A DNA stretch of 64,000 nucleotides from Pectobacterium aroidearum (GTDB lineage: Bacteria; Pseudomonadota; Gammaproteobacteria; Enterobacterales; Enterobacteriaceae): assembly GCF_015689195.1 (NCBI RefSeq), contig NZ_CP065044.1, forward strand, positions 4,030,001-4,094,000, written 5' to 3'. The notes under the pieces are model-generated. The model was given only the letters and a program-made list of their open reading frames with translations. It searched no databases and was not told the DNA's origin. The translations under genes were made by a program, and so were the position numbers. How positions within the stretch are numbered: the first letter of the stretch is position 1; every line of letters starts with the position of its first letter. Positions 29,946 to 38,969 of the stretch are shown in pieces.

Positions 29946-29954
29946 AGGCTTATC

Positions 29955-31616
29955 ATGCTGGCGCAACTCACTATCAGTAACTTCGCCATCGTGCGCGAAT
30001 TAGAAATCGATTTTCAGTCAGGTATGAGCGTTATCACCGGAGAAACCGGTGCGGGGAAATCTATTGCGATTGATGCCCTCGGTTTATGTCTGGGAAATCG
30101 TTCTGACGCCAGCATGGTCAGGCCGGGCGCTGCACGCGCCGACATTTGCGCCCGTTTTGCGCTGGCAGATACGCCAACGGCACGCCAGTGGCTGGAAGAA
30201 AACCAGTTGGATGACAGCAACGAGTGCCTGCTACGCCGTGTCATTAGCGCCGATGGTCGCTCACGTGGCTTTATTAACGGCACCGCCGTGCCGCTGTCTC
30301 AACTGCGTGAACTCGGCCAGCACCTGATTCAGGTACACGGGCAGCATGCTCATCAGCTACTGCTGCGCCCCGATCATCAAAAACACCTGCTGGATGCCTA
30401 TGCCGATGAACCGAAATTGCTGGTTGCCATGCAGCAGGTTTGGCATCAGTGGCACCAAAGCTGCCGTGCACTAGCGCAACTGCAACAGGCAGCAATTGAG
30501 CGCGAAGCGCGCCGAGAACTGCTGCAATATCAATTAAAAGAGCTGAATGAATTCGCACCACAGCCCGGCGAATATGAACAGATTGACGTTGAATACAAGC
30601 GTCTGGCGAATAGCGGTCAGCTACTGACGATGAGCCAACAGGCCATGCAACTGCTGAGCGAAGACGAAGAGCAGAACATCATCAGCATGTTGCACAGCGT
30701 AAAACACCAGCTTGGCGAACTCATCAGCATGGATGACAAACTGTCTGGCGTGCTGTCGATGCTCGAAGAAGCAGGTATTCAGCTTAGCGAAGCCAGCGAT
30801 GAACTACGCCACTACAGCGAGCAAATGGATCTCGACCCAATTCGTCTGTATGAACTGGAACAGCGCCTGTCACGTCAGCTCGCGCTGGCACGTAAGCACC
30901 ATGTTGCTCCAGAGGCGCTTCCCGCATTCCATCAACAACTGCTGGAAGAACAGCAACAGTTGGAACAGCAGGAAAGCGACCACGACGCGCTCAGCGCCTC
31001 CGTCGGTGAATATCATCAGCAGGCATTGCACCTCGCAGAACAGCTGCATGTGCGCCGTCAGCACCACGCCAGCGAGCTGGCACAGCTCATCACCACCAAT
31101 ATGCGTGAGCTGGCGATGCCACACGGCCACTTCACCATTGATGTGAAGTTTACGCCGGACAGCCTGACGGCTACTGGTGCCGACAATATTGAATTCCGCG
31201 TGACCACCAACCCTGGTCAGCCACATCAGACACTGGCGAAAGTGGCCTCGGGTGGCGAGCTGTCGCGTATCGCGCTGATTATTCAGGTGATCACCGCACA
31301 GAAAATGGACACGCCAGCGATGATCTTCGATGAAGTCGATGTGGGGATTAGCGGGCCAACCGCCGCCATCGTCGGCAGAATGCTGCGCCAGCTCGGTGAA
31401 TCAACGCAGGTTATGTGCGTGACGCACCTGCCGCAGGTCGCAGGCTGTGGTCATCAGCATTTCTTCGTCAGTAAACAGACGGATGGCGCAGAAACGGAAA
31501 CGCTGATGCAACCGTTAGATAAGCGCGCTCGGCTACAAGAATTGGCACGCCTTCTGGGCGGCAGTGCCGTGACCAAAAACACGCTGGCGAATGCTAAAGA
31601 ACTGCTGGCGGCCTAA
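29955..31616 (+). CDS. recN: DNA repair protein RecN
   Basis: This 553-aa SMC-like ATPase acts in double-strand break repair. It has Walker [16 protein letters not shown] near residue 35, a central coiled coil (about 150-360, many Gln/Glu/Leu), the signature [16 protein letters not shown] and Walker [15 protein letters not shown], then [20 protein letters not shown]. It is SOS-induced through the LexA box upstream. The order nadK-recN-bamE is that of E. coli. Confidence 0.97.
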   Translation: MLAQLTISNFAIVRELEIDFQSGMSVITGETGAGKSIAIDALGLCLGNRSDASMVRPGAARADICARFALADTPTARQWLEENQLDDSNECLLRRVISADGRSRGFINGTAVPLSQLRELGQHLIQVHGQHAHQLLLRPDHQKHLLDAYADEPKLLVAMQQVWHQWHQSCRALAQLQQAAIEREARRELLQYQLKELNEFAPQPGEYEQIDVEYKRLANSGQLLTMSQQAMQLLSEDEEQNIISMLHSVKHQLGELISMDDKLSGVLSMLEEAGIQLSEASDELRHYSEQMDLDPIRLYELEQRLSRQLALARKHHVAPEALPAFHQQLLEEQQQLEQQESDHDALSASVGEYHQQALHLAEQLHVRRQHHASELAQLITTNMRELAMPHGHFTIDVKFTPDSLTATGADNIEFRVTTNPGQPHQTLAKVASGGELSRIALIIQVITAQKMDTPAMIFDEVDVGISGPTAAIVGRMLRQLGESTQVMCVTHLPQVAGCGHQHFFVSKQTDGAETETLMQPLDKRARLQELARLLGGSAVTKNTLANAKELLAA

Positions 31617-31652
31617 AACCCACCGCCGATAAGGGCAAGAAAGGTGCATCGC

Positions 31653-31679
31653 AGGTAAAAAAGCTCAACTTTTTTACCT
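31653..31679 (+). terminator. AT-rich hairpin between recN and bamE
   Basis: aggtaaaaaag (31653-31663) and cttttttacct (31669-31679) form a perfect 11-bp stem with a 5-nt loop. The T-rich 3' arm could serve as terminator U-tract. Confidence 0.45.
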
Positions 31680-31769
31680 TCCTGAGGTCATACAATCGCC
31701 TTGCAGGTTTCCAAGTCCTGCAAGGTCTATTATCATCGGCAACCTATGCCCTTAAGGAATGTAATCACT

Positions 31770-32105
31770 ATGCGCTGTAAAACGCTGACTGTCGTCGCCG
31801 CGGTGGTTGTTATGCTGACTGCCGGTTGTTCCACACTGGAGAAGGTGGTCTATCGGCCGGACATCAATCAGGGAAACTATCTGGCACCGGCTGACGTTGC
31901 AAAAATTCACACCGGCATGACCAAACAACAGGTCGCTTATACGCTGGGTACTCCTATGATGCAGGATCCGTTTGGCAGCGATACGTGGTTTTACGTCTTC
32001 CGCCAACAGCCTGGTCATGAATCGGTAAAACAACAGACGCTGACGCTGACCTTCAGCGGCAGTGGCGTGTTAACCAACATCAACAACAAGCCTGCACTGG
32101 ATTAA
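31770..32105 (+). CDS. bamE: BamE outer-membrane assembly lipoprotein
   Basis: This 111-aa lipoprotein belongs to the BAM complex. ATG 31770 has TAAGGA upstream and matches the E. coli start (MRCKTLT); a longer frame from 31701 is rejected. It has a signal peptide with lipobox LTAGCS (Cys20), then the compact BamE fold with [37 protein letters not shown] and [11 protein letters not shown]. Confidence 0.96.
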   Translation: MRCKTLTVVAAVVVMLTAGCSTLEKVVYRPDINQGNYLAPADVAKIHTGMTKQQVAYTLGTPMMQDPFGSDTWFYVFRQQPGHESVKQQTLTLTFSGSGVLTNINNKPALD

Positions 32106-32343
32106 TACGCTTTCCACGCTGCTCAGTTGAATCAGGATGAACGATACTGGCAATCAGGCAGCACTTTAAGACGAGGCCCAAAATAGGCAGAGTACTTAAG
32201 GGAAGCTGGCGCACACGCGGTTTGATGTATGGCAGGAATAACAGCAGGCAAATCTGAAGATTTCAGGTTTGCCTGTGTTTTTTGTAAGGACATATCGGTC
32301 GGAACAATCGGTGGGAACACCCTATGTCGTTTAACGATATCAC

Positions 32344-32634
32344 TCAGGGTTTGCTCTTAGAACGCTCGGCACGCTGGCGGCGTAGCTCTTTCGGATCGGC
32401 AATCAGCGGGCGATAAATTTCCACGCGGTCACCATCCTGTACCACATCGGCCAGCTTCGCCGCACGGCTGTAGATACCGACTTTATTCACCTGTAAATCG
32501 ATATCATGACGCAGTTCCAGCAGACCCGATGCCACAATCGCCTGTTCAACTGTACTGCCTTCTTCCAGCTTCACCGTGCGCAGATACTGACGTTCCGGCA
32601 ACGCATAGACCACATCAACCTGCATTGCGGACAC
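32344..32634 (-). CDS. rnfH: RnfH ubiquitin-fold protein
   Basis: This 96-aa beta-grasp protein is similar to E. coli RnfH (YfjF), also 96 aa: [68 protein letters not shown] 32634 is chosen because AGAGG lies 6 bases upstream; the ATG at 32625 would be too far from it. The gene overlaps the 3' end of ratA by 20 bp, indicating coupled translation. The function is not established. Confidence 0.92.
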   Translation of the reverse strand: MSAMQVDVVYALPERQYLRTVKLEEGSTVEQAIVASGLLELRHDIDLQVNKVGIYSRAAKLADVVQDGDRVEIYRPLIADPKELRRQRAERSKSKP

Positions 32635-33061
32635 TGTAGACCTCTTTTGCTCGCTGCGTGAAAGCTTGCACCATATTTCCCGCCAGCTCCTTGAATACTT
32701 TGCCAAAAGCGAGTTCAATCAAGGCATTGGTGAATTCAAACTCAAGATGCAGTTCGACTTTACAGGCATCGGCGCTCAGCGGCGTAAAATGCCAGTCGCC
32801 ACCCAGTTGACGGAAGGGGCCATCGACCAGTTGCATATTGATATTCTGGTTGTTCGTCAGCGTATTACGTGTGGTAAAGGTCTTGCTGATACCTGCTTTG
32901 GAAACGTCTACGGCAGCGGTCATCTCTCCTTCTGAGGAAGAGATCACCCGACTTCCCGTACACCCCGGTAAAAACGCGGGGTAGGAAGCGACATCATTCA
33001 CCAGCTTGTACATCTGTTCAGCGCTGAACGGCACCAGTGCAGAACGACTTATCTTTGGCAT
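32615..33061 (-). CDS. ratA: RatA START-like ribosome-association toxin
   Basis: This 148-aa protein of the polyketide cyclase/START superfamily matches E. coli RatA (YfjG): N-terminal [31 protein letters not shown] and C-terminal [25 protein letters not shown]. coli RatA is reported to bind 50S subunits and block 70S formation, and its family resembles Coq10. It is paired with rnfH downstream and divergent from smpB, as in E. coli. Confidence 0.94.
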   Translation of the reverse strand: MPKISRSALVPFSAEQMYKLVNDVASYPAFLPGCTGSRVISSSEGEMTAAVDVSKAGISKTFTTRNTLTNNQNINMQLVDGPFRQLGGDWHFTPLSADACKVELHLEFEFTNALIELAFGKVFKELAGNMVQAFTQRAKEVYSVRNAG

Positions 33062-33216
33062 ACTATTTTCCGTGATTCATAAAACGCGCAAAATAATAGC
33101 ACTGATAGTCCGACAGGCAAAAATTCTGCGAAGCTTATCGCACGATATCATTAACCACGACACGGACGCACGGCGGGGATTTCATTCCCAATGACATCCA
33201 GTATAATGACGGCACT

Positions 33217-33699
33217 ATGACAAAGAAAAAAGCATACAAACCCGGTTCCGCCACCATTGCGCAGAACAAGCGCGCCCGTCACGAATACTTCATTGAGGAA
33301 GAATTTGAGGCTGGTCTTGCTCTGCAAGGATGGGAAGTCAAATCACTGCGCGCAGGCAAAGCCAACCTCAGCGACAGCTATGTCACCTTTATGAACGGTG
33401 AAGCTTACTTGTTTGGTGCCACCATCACGCCGCTGAATGTAGCGTCATCACACGTTGTTTGCGATCCTATTCGCACGCGCAAACTCCTGCTCAACAAACG
33501 CGAGCTAGAGTCGCTGTTTGGCCGCGTCAGTCGTGAAGGCTATACGGTCGTCGCGCTGTCCATGTATTGGAAAAATGCCTGGAGCAAAGTCAAAATTGGC
33601 GTAGCGAAAGGCAAAAAAGATCACGACAAGCGTGATGACATTAAAGAACGTGAATGGAAGTTAGACAAAGCCCGTATCATGAAGAACGCCAATCGCTAA
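33217..33699 (+). CDS. smpB: SmpB tmRNA-binding protein
   Basis: This 160-aa trans-translation factor carries tmRNA to stalled ribosomes. It has the OB-fold core with [35 protein letters not shown] and [15 protein letters not shown], and a basic C-terminal tail ([24 protein letters not shown]) that enters the mRNA channel. It lies directly upstream of ssrA, as in E. coli. Confidence 0.98.
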   Translation: MTKKKAYKPGSATIAQNKRARHEYFIEEEFEAGLALQGWEVKSLRAGKANLSDSYVTFMNGEAYLFGATITPLNVASSHVVCDPIRTRKLLLNKRELESLFGRVSREGYTVVALSMYWKNAWSKVKIGVAKGKKDHDKRDDIKEREWKLDKARIMKNANR

Positions 33700-33749
33700 G
33701 CCACTGGCTTAACAACGGTAAGTTCTGATATACTGGCGACAGTTTCTTG

Positions 33750-34112
33750 GGGGCTGATTCTGGATTCGACGGGATTTGCAAAGCCCAAGGTGCATGCCGA
33801 GGGGCGGTTGGCCTCGTAAAAAGCCGCAAAAAAATAGTCGCAAACGACGAAAACTACGCTTTAGCAGCTTAATAACCTGCTCTGAGCCCTCTCTCCCTAG
33901 CCTCCGCTCTTAGGACGGGGATCAAGAGAGGTCAAACCCAAAAGAGATCGTGTGGATGCCTTGCCTGGGGTTGAAGCACTAAATCTAATCAGGCTAGTTT
34001 GTTAGTGGCGTGTCTATTCGCAGCTGGCAAGCGAATGCAAAGATAGACTAAGCATGTAGTACCGACGGTAGAGTGGTTCCGGACGGGGGTTCAAATCCCC
34101 CCAGCTCCACCA
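33750..34112 (+). ncRNA. ssrA: tmRNA (SsrA)
   Basis: This 363-nt RNA starts GGGGCTGATTCTGGATTCGA and ends with the tRNA-like T-arm GGTTCAAATCC and CCA (34110-34112). The resume codon GCA is at 33840, and the tag frame reads ANDENYALAA followed by TAA at 33870-33872, the same tag as E. coli. A TATACT box lies at 33729-33734. The 3' end is intact, and no integrase gene follows within the next kilobases. Confidence 0.97.
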
Positions 34113-34152
34113 ATTTAGGTTCCGGTTATTACCAGATAAGGCCGGAAACGTG

Positions 34153-34190
34153 AAAAAGCCGCTAGCCGCAAGGTTCAGCGGCTTTTTTAT
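34153..34190 (+). terminator. Rho-independent terminator of ssrA
   Basis: aaaagccgct and agcggctttt form a perfect 10-bp stem ending in a run of six Ts, about 40 bp past the tmRNA CCA end. Confidence 0.92.
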
Positions 34191-34427
34191 GCCTGTAATA
34201 ACCCAACTATATCGACCTCTACCGCTACAGGAACGGCAGTTACTGACCATGCAGAACCTTGTAGAAGCCTCTGCCACAGCATGGACAGAGATCAAGCTTG
34301 GACATTCTGACCAGCTGAACGCGAACATATTGTACCGCTCCCTCGATCTGATTCTGAAATAAGCAAATATGTTTGAAGTCATGTAAAATATCGACAAAAC
34401 AAGATGTTGATACAAGGTCATGGATAG
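34191..34427. other. Short post-ssrA stretch without a supported gene
   Basis: A small plus-strand frame (ending ILYRSLDLILK at 34362) is open, but its only ATG with any reach lies inside the ssrA terminator. It might be a tail fragment of a lost gene; there is no family match by eye. Confidence 0.35.
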
Positions 34428-35006
34428 ATGCGCCGTCTCTATAAAAAAGCGATAACTTATTTATTGTCGAAGGATTTTCTCGTTACTCTCCTCGTCTTAT
34501 CCATCATGCTAGCTATTTTCTGGTACATGCTTTGGGCTTCGCAGCTGTCACGTCGCACGATACTGATCGAGACATTTCCTGAACTCACTATCTACCTGAT
34601 CTTTGGGCTCATTCTGGGGCTTATCTTTGCTGGCCGGGCGCTCTACTCCCGCTCGGTAAAGAAGAAACTAAAGCACACGCTAGAAATGTTTTTCGGCGGC
34701 TTTGTGCTAGGGTTTCTTTCCATCGTAAATATTTTTGACGTGTACGTTTACCTGTTCCCTGATGAGGTAATTAGTTACACATCCGACTATAAGATTGTTT
34801 TTCCTGGGCCATCGACAGGGAAAAGTAGTCGTTGCGAAGCCGGCATATGGGTTAAAGATGTCCATACCGGGCAATTTAAACAGCTATGCACCAACAGAGA
34901 AATGCTGTTTAAAAAAAGGCGGCAAGGAATGGATGCACTATGGATCACTGCGCGAGTCAATAAACTCGGTACGTATATTGTCGATTATCGATTTACCTAC
35001 AAGTAA
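34428..35006 (+). CDS. Hypothetical membrane protein with three N-terminal helices
   Basis: This 192-aa protein is not recognised. Three hydrophobic segments are visible (about residues 17-36, 50-68, 88-108), separated by short basic loops. They are followed by a soluble C-terminal domain of about 80 residues with two Cys (SSRCEAG, FKQLCTN) and a Tyr-rich end (GTYIVDYRFTYK). If the C-terminus is periplasmic, the Cys pair could be a disulfide. It stands alone in an AT-richer stretch after ssrA, a common integration site, and may be horizontally acquired. Confidence 0.6.
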   Translation: MRRLYKKAITYLLSKDFLVTLLVLSIMLAIFWYMLWASQLSRRTILIETFPELTIYLIFGLILGLIFAGRALYSRSVKKKLKHTLEMFFGGFVLGFLSIVNIFDVYVYLFPDEVISYTSDYKIVFPGPSTGKSSRCEAGIWVKDVHTGQFKQLCTNREMLFKKRRQGMDALWITARVNKLGTYIVDYRFTYK

Positions 35007-35369
35007 TCTCACCTGCAACCTCACAAACCCCACTGCTTTGCTGACGCGTTCAGTAAATCGAATAAATTAAGTACCAAAAATCGGCTCAGGTAGATTTCCG
35101 GTATGCAATAAAGATCAGCAGCCCCCCAAATGAAGTTATGCGTGGAAATTATGTCTTGCTTACACGTCTGGACATCACCGATAGCGTAATTTTACATCCC
35201 GAAAGCAAATAATAACAATTAGTTATAACTTCAAGTGTAAATTAACGTCAGTTTTTAAAGTGTGGACTGAATGACATCGCACGACTCATTCACCTCCTAT
35301 CGCTGGTGATAATACAGATATCGGAATGTTGAAATCTATTTCATACGACTAAAAAGAGGTGTTACTGCT
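35007..35369. other. Intergenic, AT-rich, no gene seen
   Basis: This 363-bp region lies upstream of the orphan binding-protein gene. It presumably contains that gene's promoter, but no operator, structured RNA or ORF could be identified by eye. Confidence 0.4.
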
Positions 35370-36152
35370 ATGTTCAGAAAATTATCTCTCCTGAAGTTCG
35401 TTGCCATTTTTTCTATTTCACCCTTTGTATTTGCCAAATCGGACATACTGCGTATCGGCGTCGATTTAACGTACCCGCCCTTTCAGAGCCTGGATAAAAA
35501 TGGTAATCCATCGGGCTTTGATATAGAAGTTACCGATGCCATCTGCCAATCAATAAATGCAAAATGCGACTATATCGTCAATACATTCGACTCCCAGATC
35601 CCCGCCCTTCTGGCGAAAAAAATAGACATCATTGTGCCGCTTGGGGTGACGCGTAAGAGAAAAGAATCAATAGATTTCAGCGACTATGTTTTTCATGTCC
35701 CCACCAAGCTTGTTGCAAGAAAAGAGGCCAATCTTCTTCCTCAGGCTGAGTTGCTACGCGGAAAAAATATTGCAGTGCAGCAAGGCACGATTCAGGAAGC
35801 CTACGCTAATAAATATTGGCTCCCGGCCGGCGTGATTGTTAAAAGCTATCCCGATCAGGAAGCCATTTATGAGGATTTATATTCAGGAAGAATTGAAGGT
35901 GCGCTGTGCCCCTCCGTTGCCGTCGAGTTTGGTTTTTTAAAAACCCCACAGGGTAAAAATTTTGAGCTAAAAGGCCCGGAAGTAACCGATGCGGATTTAT
36001 TTAGCCTCGGTTCCGCATACGGTATACGCAAAGAAGATACGAAGACAAAGCTGCTCATTAATCAGGGGCTGAAAGATATCGTCCAAAAAGGCCTATATGC
36101 AAAAATACAGAAACGCTATTTTGGCGATATTGATTTAAGCGTGAAGGAATAA
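35370..36152 (+). CDS. Orphan periplasmic amino-acid-binding protein (SBP family 3)
   Basis: This 260-aa protein has a signal peptide (ending FVFAKS) and a type-3 solute-binding fold of the HisJ/ArgT/GlnH class: LRIGVDLTYPPFQSLDKNGNPSGFDIEV, then FDSQIPALLAKKIDIIVPLGVT and RKRKESIDFSDYVF. The ligand is probably a polar or cationic amino acid or opine-like compound. No permease or ATPase gene is adjacent, so it would have to work with a transporter elsewhere or act as a sensor ligand. GAGG lies about 12 bases upstream. Confidence 0.82.
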   Translation: MFRKLSLLKFVAIFSISPFVFAKSDILRIGVDLTYPPFQSLDKNGNPSGFDIEVTDAICQSINAKCDYIVNTFDSQIPALLAKKIDIIVPLGVTRKRKESIDFSDYVFHVPTKLVARKEANLLPQAELLRGKNIAVQQGTIQEAYANKYWLPAGVIVKSYPDQEAIYEDLYSGRIEGALCPSVAVEFGFLKTPQGKNFELKGPEVTDADLFSLGSAYGIRKEDTKTKLLINQGLKDIVQKGLYAKIQKRYFGDIDLSVKE

Positions 36153-36420
36153 TATCAGGCACGGTGAATGGGTTCTTTTCATGCTCAGCCGATCTCCCTA
36201 GCCTACCAGAAGGCCGGGGAGATTTTGCCGAAGCGAGAGTTTACTGCCTTTCCTCCGACCAACCTCAGCAACAGAATCTTAATGAAAGAGGGAGAGCGCC
36301 ATTATCCCCTTTTCTGTTACTATCTCGCGTTGGAAAATAGCGATATATATGTGAGTATATCTCGCTTCACATCATCGCTCTCAATCACGCTTTCACAATG
36401 AACTACACGCAGGAGAAATC

Positions 36421-37047
36421 ATGAGCCTTCACCTCTGGCTGGCTTATACAGGCATCATCATCGCCCTGATTGCCATTCCGGGCCCATCCGCCTTAATCAG
36501 CATGTCGCACGGTTTACGCTACGGCGCTTCACGCGCAACAGCAACCGTACTCGGCGGCGTCAGTGCGGCAATGATTTTGATGTCCTGTTCAGCATTGGGG
36601 CTAGGGGCCATCCTCGCTGCGTCAACCACCGCCTTCATGGTATTAAAAATTATTGGTGCGGTTTATCTCATTTGGTTGGGCATCGCGTCATGGCGCTCTA
36701 AGGATATGAGCACTGCGGAACAGGACGTGCAGGAAGCCTCGGCTCCTGGCTGGTTTCCGCTATTCCGTAAGGGCTTTCTGGTTGGGATCAGTAATCCGAA
36801 AGATCTGCTGTTTTTCGCCGCGCTCTTCCCAAATTTTATCGATACCAACGCCCCGCACGCCTTGCAGCTCGTCATTCTGGCGGTAACCTGGGCGGTCTTC
36901 GATTTCAGCATCATGTTTATCTATGCCTGCACCGGTCGTCGCTTGTCGGGTCTGTTTTCCAACCCACGCCGCATCAAGCTGTTTAACCGCTCGACGGGCG
37001 GGATCTTTATTCTGGCAGGCACCACGCTGGCAGCGTCAACACGTTAA
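36421..37047 (+). CDS. LysE/RhtB-family amino acid exporter
   Basis: This 208-aa membrane protein has six hydrophobic segments. It has the family signature near the N-terminus (IPGPSALISMSHGLRYGASRA), KIIGAVYLIWLGIASWRSKD, and FRKGFLVGISNPKDLLFFAALFPNF. It exports amino acids or homoserine lactone-like compounds; the substrate cannot be told from sequence. AGGAG lies 5 bases before the ATG. Confidence 0.88.
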   Translation: MSLHLWLAYTGIIIALIAIPGPSALISMSHGLRYGASRATATVLGGVSAAMILMSCSALGLGAILAASTTAFMVLKIIGAVYLIWLGIASWRSKDMSTAEQDVQEASAPGWFPLFRKGFLVGISNPKDLLFFAALFPNFIDTNAPHALQLVILAVTWAVFDFSIMFIYACTGRRLSGLFSNPRRIKLFNRSTGGIFILAGTTLAASTR

Positions 37048-37090
37048 TTGACGGGCTCCTGCTGCTTTCAGGCTGGCAGGAGCCACACCG

Positions 37091-37573
37091 TTACGATGCC
37101 GTGACAAAATCCGCAATGCCTTTCTCGTCCATCCGATAGCGAACCCACTCATCCTGCGGCTTCGCGCCAATGCTTTTATAGAAATCGATCGCGGGTTGGT
37201 TCCAGTCCAGCACGCTCCACTCCAGCCGTCCACACTGTCTTTCCTGCGCAAGACACGCAACCTGCTTCAACAACGCTTTGCCTGCTCCCGCATTACGATA
37301 TGCCTGCGCGATGTAGAGATCTTCCAGATAAATGCCGTATTTTCCCAGCCAGGTTGAGTAGCTCATGAAGAAAATCGCATAGCCGACAGGCTTATCGTCA
37401 ATCTCGCAAATCAGCGTTTCCGCTGTCGCCCCCTCGCCAAATAACGAGTTTTCAATATCTTCAAGCGAGGCAAGCACTTCGTGACGCGCCTTCTCGTACA
37501 CGGCAAGCTCGATGATTAAATCCAGAATCACGCTCGCATCTGATTTCTGCGCGGGGCGGATGACGATATTCAT
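37091..37573 (-). CDS. GNAT acetyltransferase, spermidine/thialysine-acetyltransferase-like
   Basis: This 160-aa GNAT protein has LEDLYIAQAYRNAGAGKALLKQVA (acetyl-CoA loop) and CGRLEWSVLDWNQPAIDFYKSIGA, a block typical of SSAT-like polyamine or thialysine N-acetyltransferases. The substrate is inferred only from this similarity. It is divergent from a LysR regulator 105 bp away, which may control it. Confidence 0.82.
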   Translation of the reverse strand: MNIVIRPAQKSDASVILDLIIELAVYEKARHEVLASLEDIENSLFGEGATAETLICEIDDKPVGYAIFFMSYSTWLGKYGIYLEDLYIAQAYRNAGAGKALLKQVACLAQERQCGRLEWSVLDWNQPAIDFYKSIGAKPQDEWVRYRMDEKGIADFVTAS

Positions 37574-37678
37574 AAAGGTTCTCTTCTCCAGTGCTAACTT
37601 CCAAGACTAACAATAATCAAGACTTGCCATGCTACCGGATTAAAAATACTGTATGAACTGCATTTCCTACAGTGACTG

Positions 37679-38611
37679 ATGAACAACATGCATCTGGATT
37701 TACGGCGTATCGATTTAAATTTGCTGGTGGTATTTAATAGCGTATACCAGCATCGATCCGTCGCTGCGGCGGCAAAAGAACTGGCGATGAGCGCATCGGC
37801 GGTCAGTCATGCGCTAACGCGACTGCGCAATACATTTTCCGATGAGCTGTTTTTTCGTGTAGGCAACACCATGCACCCGACTGTATTGGCGGACGATATC
37901 GCGGAGCCGATCGCGGAAAGTCTGGCGCTGCTGACGCAAGGCCTGACGCCGCGCCCGCGCTTTAATCCCGCGCGCAGTTCGGAAAGCTTCACCTTCTCCA
38001 TCACCGATTACACCGCATTTTCAGTCTTTCCCACTCTGATGGCGCAAATGGAAAAACTGGCGCCCCACATCAAATTCAATCTGGTCTATTCGCCGCAGAA
38101 AGTCGCGATTACGGATTTGCTGGCAGGGAAAATCGATTTTGCTCTAGGGTTCACCGACATGACACAAGCGGAGAACAGGGAAATTGAGGAGATAGACTGG
38201 ATTGAAGACAGCTATGTCATCATCACTGCCGCTGGTTATCCATCAGGCAAGACGCTTACGCTGGATGATTATCTCGCCGCCCGGCATCTTGTGGTTACGC
38301 CCTGGAATGAATCCCGTGGGGTGATTGACTACGCGCTGGATAAGCTCAATAAGAAACGTCATATCGCGCTGAAAACGCCATCGATGATGAGTGCACCGTT
38401 TATCATCGCCGATTCAACGCTGATCATGGCATTACCGCGCAATATCGCGACAATCTTTGCACAACTCCTGCCGCTACAGATTCATCCTCTGCCTTTCACT
38501 GTGCCGTCCTATCGCGTGAAGATTTACAGCCATCGCCGTAATAGCCGTTCGGAAGCGAGCCAGTGGATTAAAAACCTGTTACACAGCCTAGTGACACATC
38601 CCATTAGCTAG
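37679..38611 (+). CDS. LysR-family transcriptional regulator
   Basis: This 310-aa regulator has an N-terminal winged helix (about 5-65: LDLRRIDLNLLVVFNSVYQHRSVAAAAKELAMSASAVSHALTRLR) and a C-terminal co-inducer domain in the NodD/LeuO-like style (FSITDYTAFSVFPTLM, KIDFALGF). It could start at Met1 or Met4. The divergent GNAT gene is its likely target; the inducer is unknown. Confidence 0.87.
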   Translation: MNNMHLDLRRIDLNLLVVFNSVYQHRSVAAAAKELAMSASAVSHALTRLRNTFSDELFFRVGNTMHPTVLADDIAEPIAESLALLTQGLTPRPRFNPARSSESFTFSITDYTAFSVFPTLMAQMEKLAPHIKFNLVYSPQKVAITDLLAGKIDFALGFTDMTQAENREIEEIDWIEDSYVIITAAGYPSGKTLTLDDYLAARHLVVTPWNESRGVIDYALDKLNKKRHIALKTPSMMSAPFIIADSTLIMALPRNIATIFAQLLPLQIHPLPFTVPSYRVKIYSHRRNSRSEASQWIKNLLHSLVTHPIS

Positions 38612-38969
38612 CCTGATTCTCCGCCATCTCGCACGGTTACAGCCATACTTTCGCTCCGAAATTACCCCCAATTACGGGTCCAGAGAAACGCGAGCAGAGC
38701 GCTGTTTTCCCGATAAATAGATCCGCAAGATAACTTGTCATACAGGTAAATCGACAGAAAAACCAAATTAATCTATTGATATAAAATGGAAATAACTCCG
38801 CATATCTTCTGCCTCACGCTATTTTCCCTGTCATTTTTTTGTGACCTGTCTAACACATACCAAGAAACGTAACCTTCTTAATAAAATCCGCAATAGTTAA
38901 TCCCCACCAAGGAGATAACAATAGCCGCGAGCCTGGCAAGAAGTTCCTCAATCATCTTTGGAGTTTCCA
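38612..38969. other. Promoter region of the GPH symporter-GH43 operon
   Basis: This 358-bp, AT-rich region has no ORF. An imperfect palindrome acttgtcatacaggt (38733-38747) could be a regulator site of GntR type. A possible -10 (tataaa) lies near 38779. No KdgR or CRP box was recognised. Confidence 0.35.

Noticed and set aside
34014-34421. 135-codon minus-strand frame over the tmRNA 3' end
   Set aside because: It is the antisense of ssrA and its terminator; the WGDLNPRPEPLYRR-type product is a common mistranslation of tmRNA/tRNA antisense.
36168-36401. 77-codon plus-strand frame between the orphan SBP and the LysE gene
   Set aside because: No ribosome-binding site and poor coding character; probably chance.
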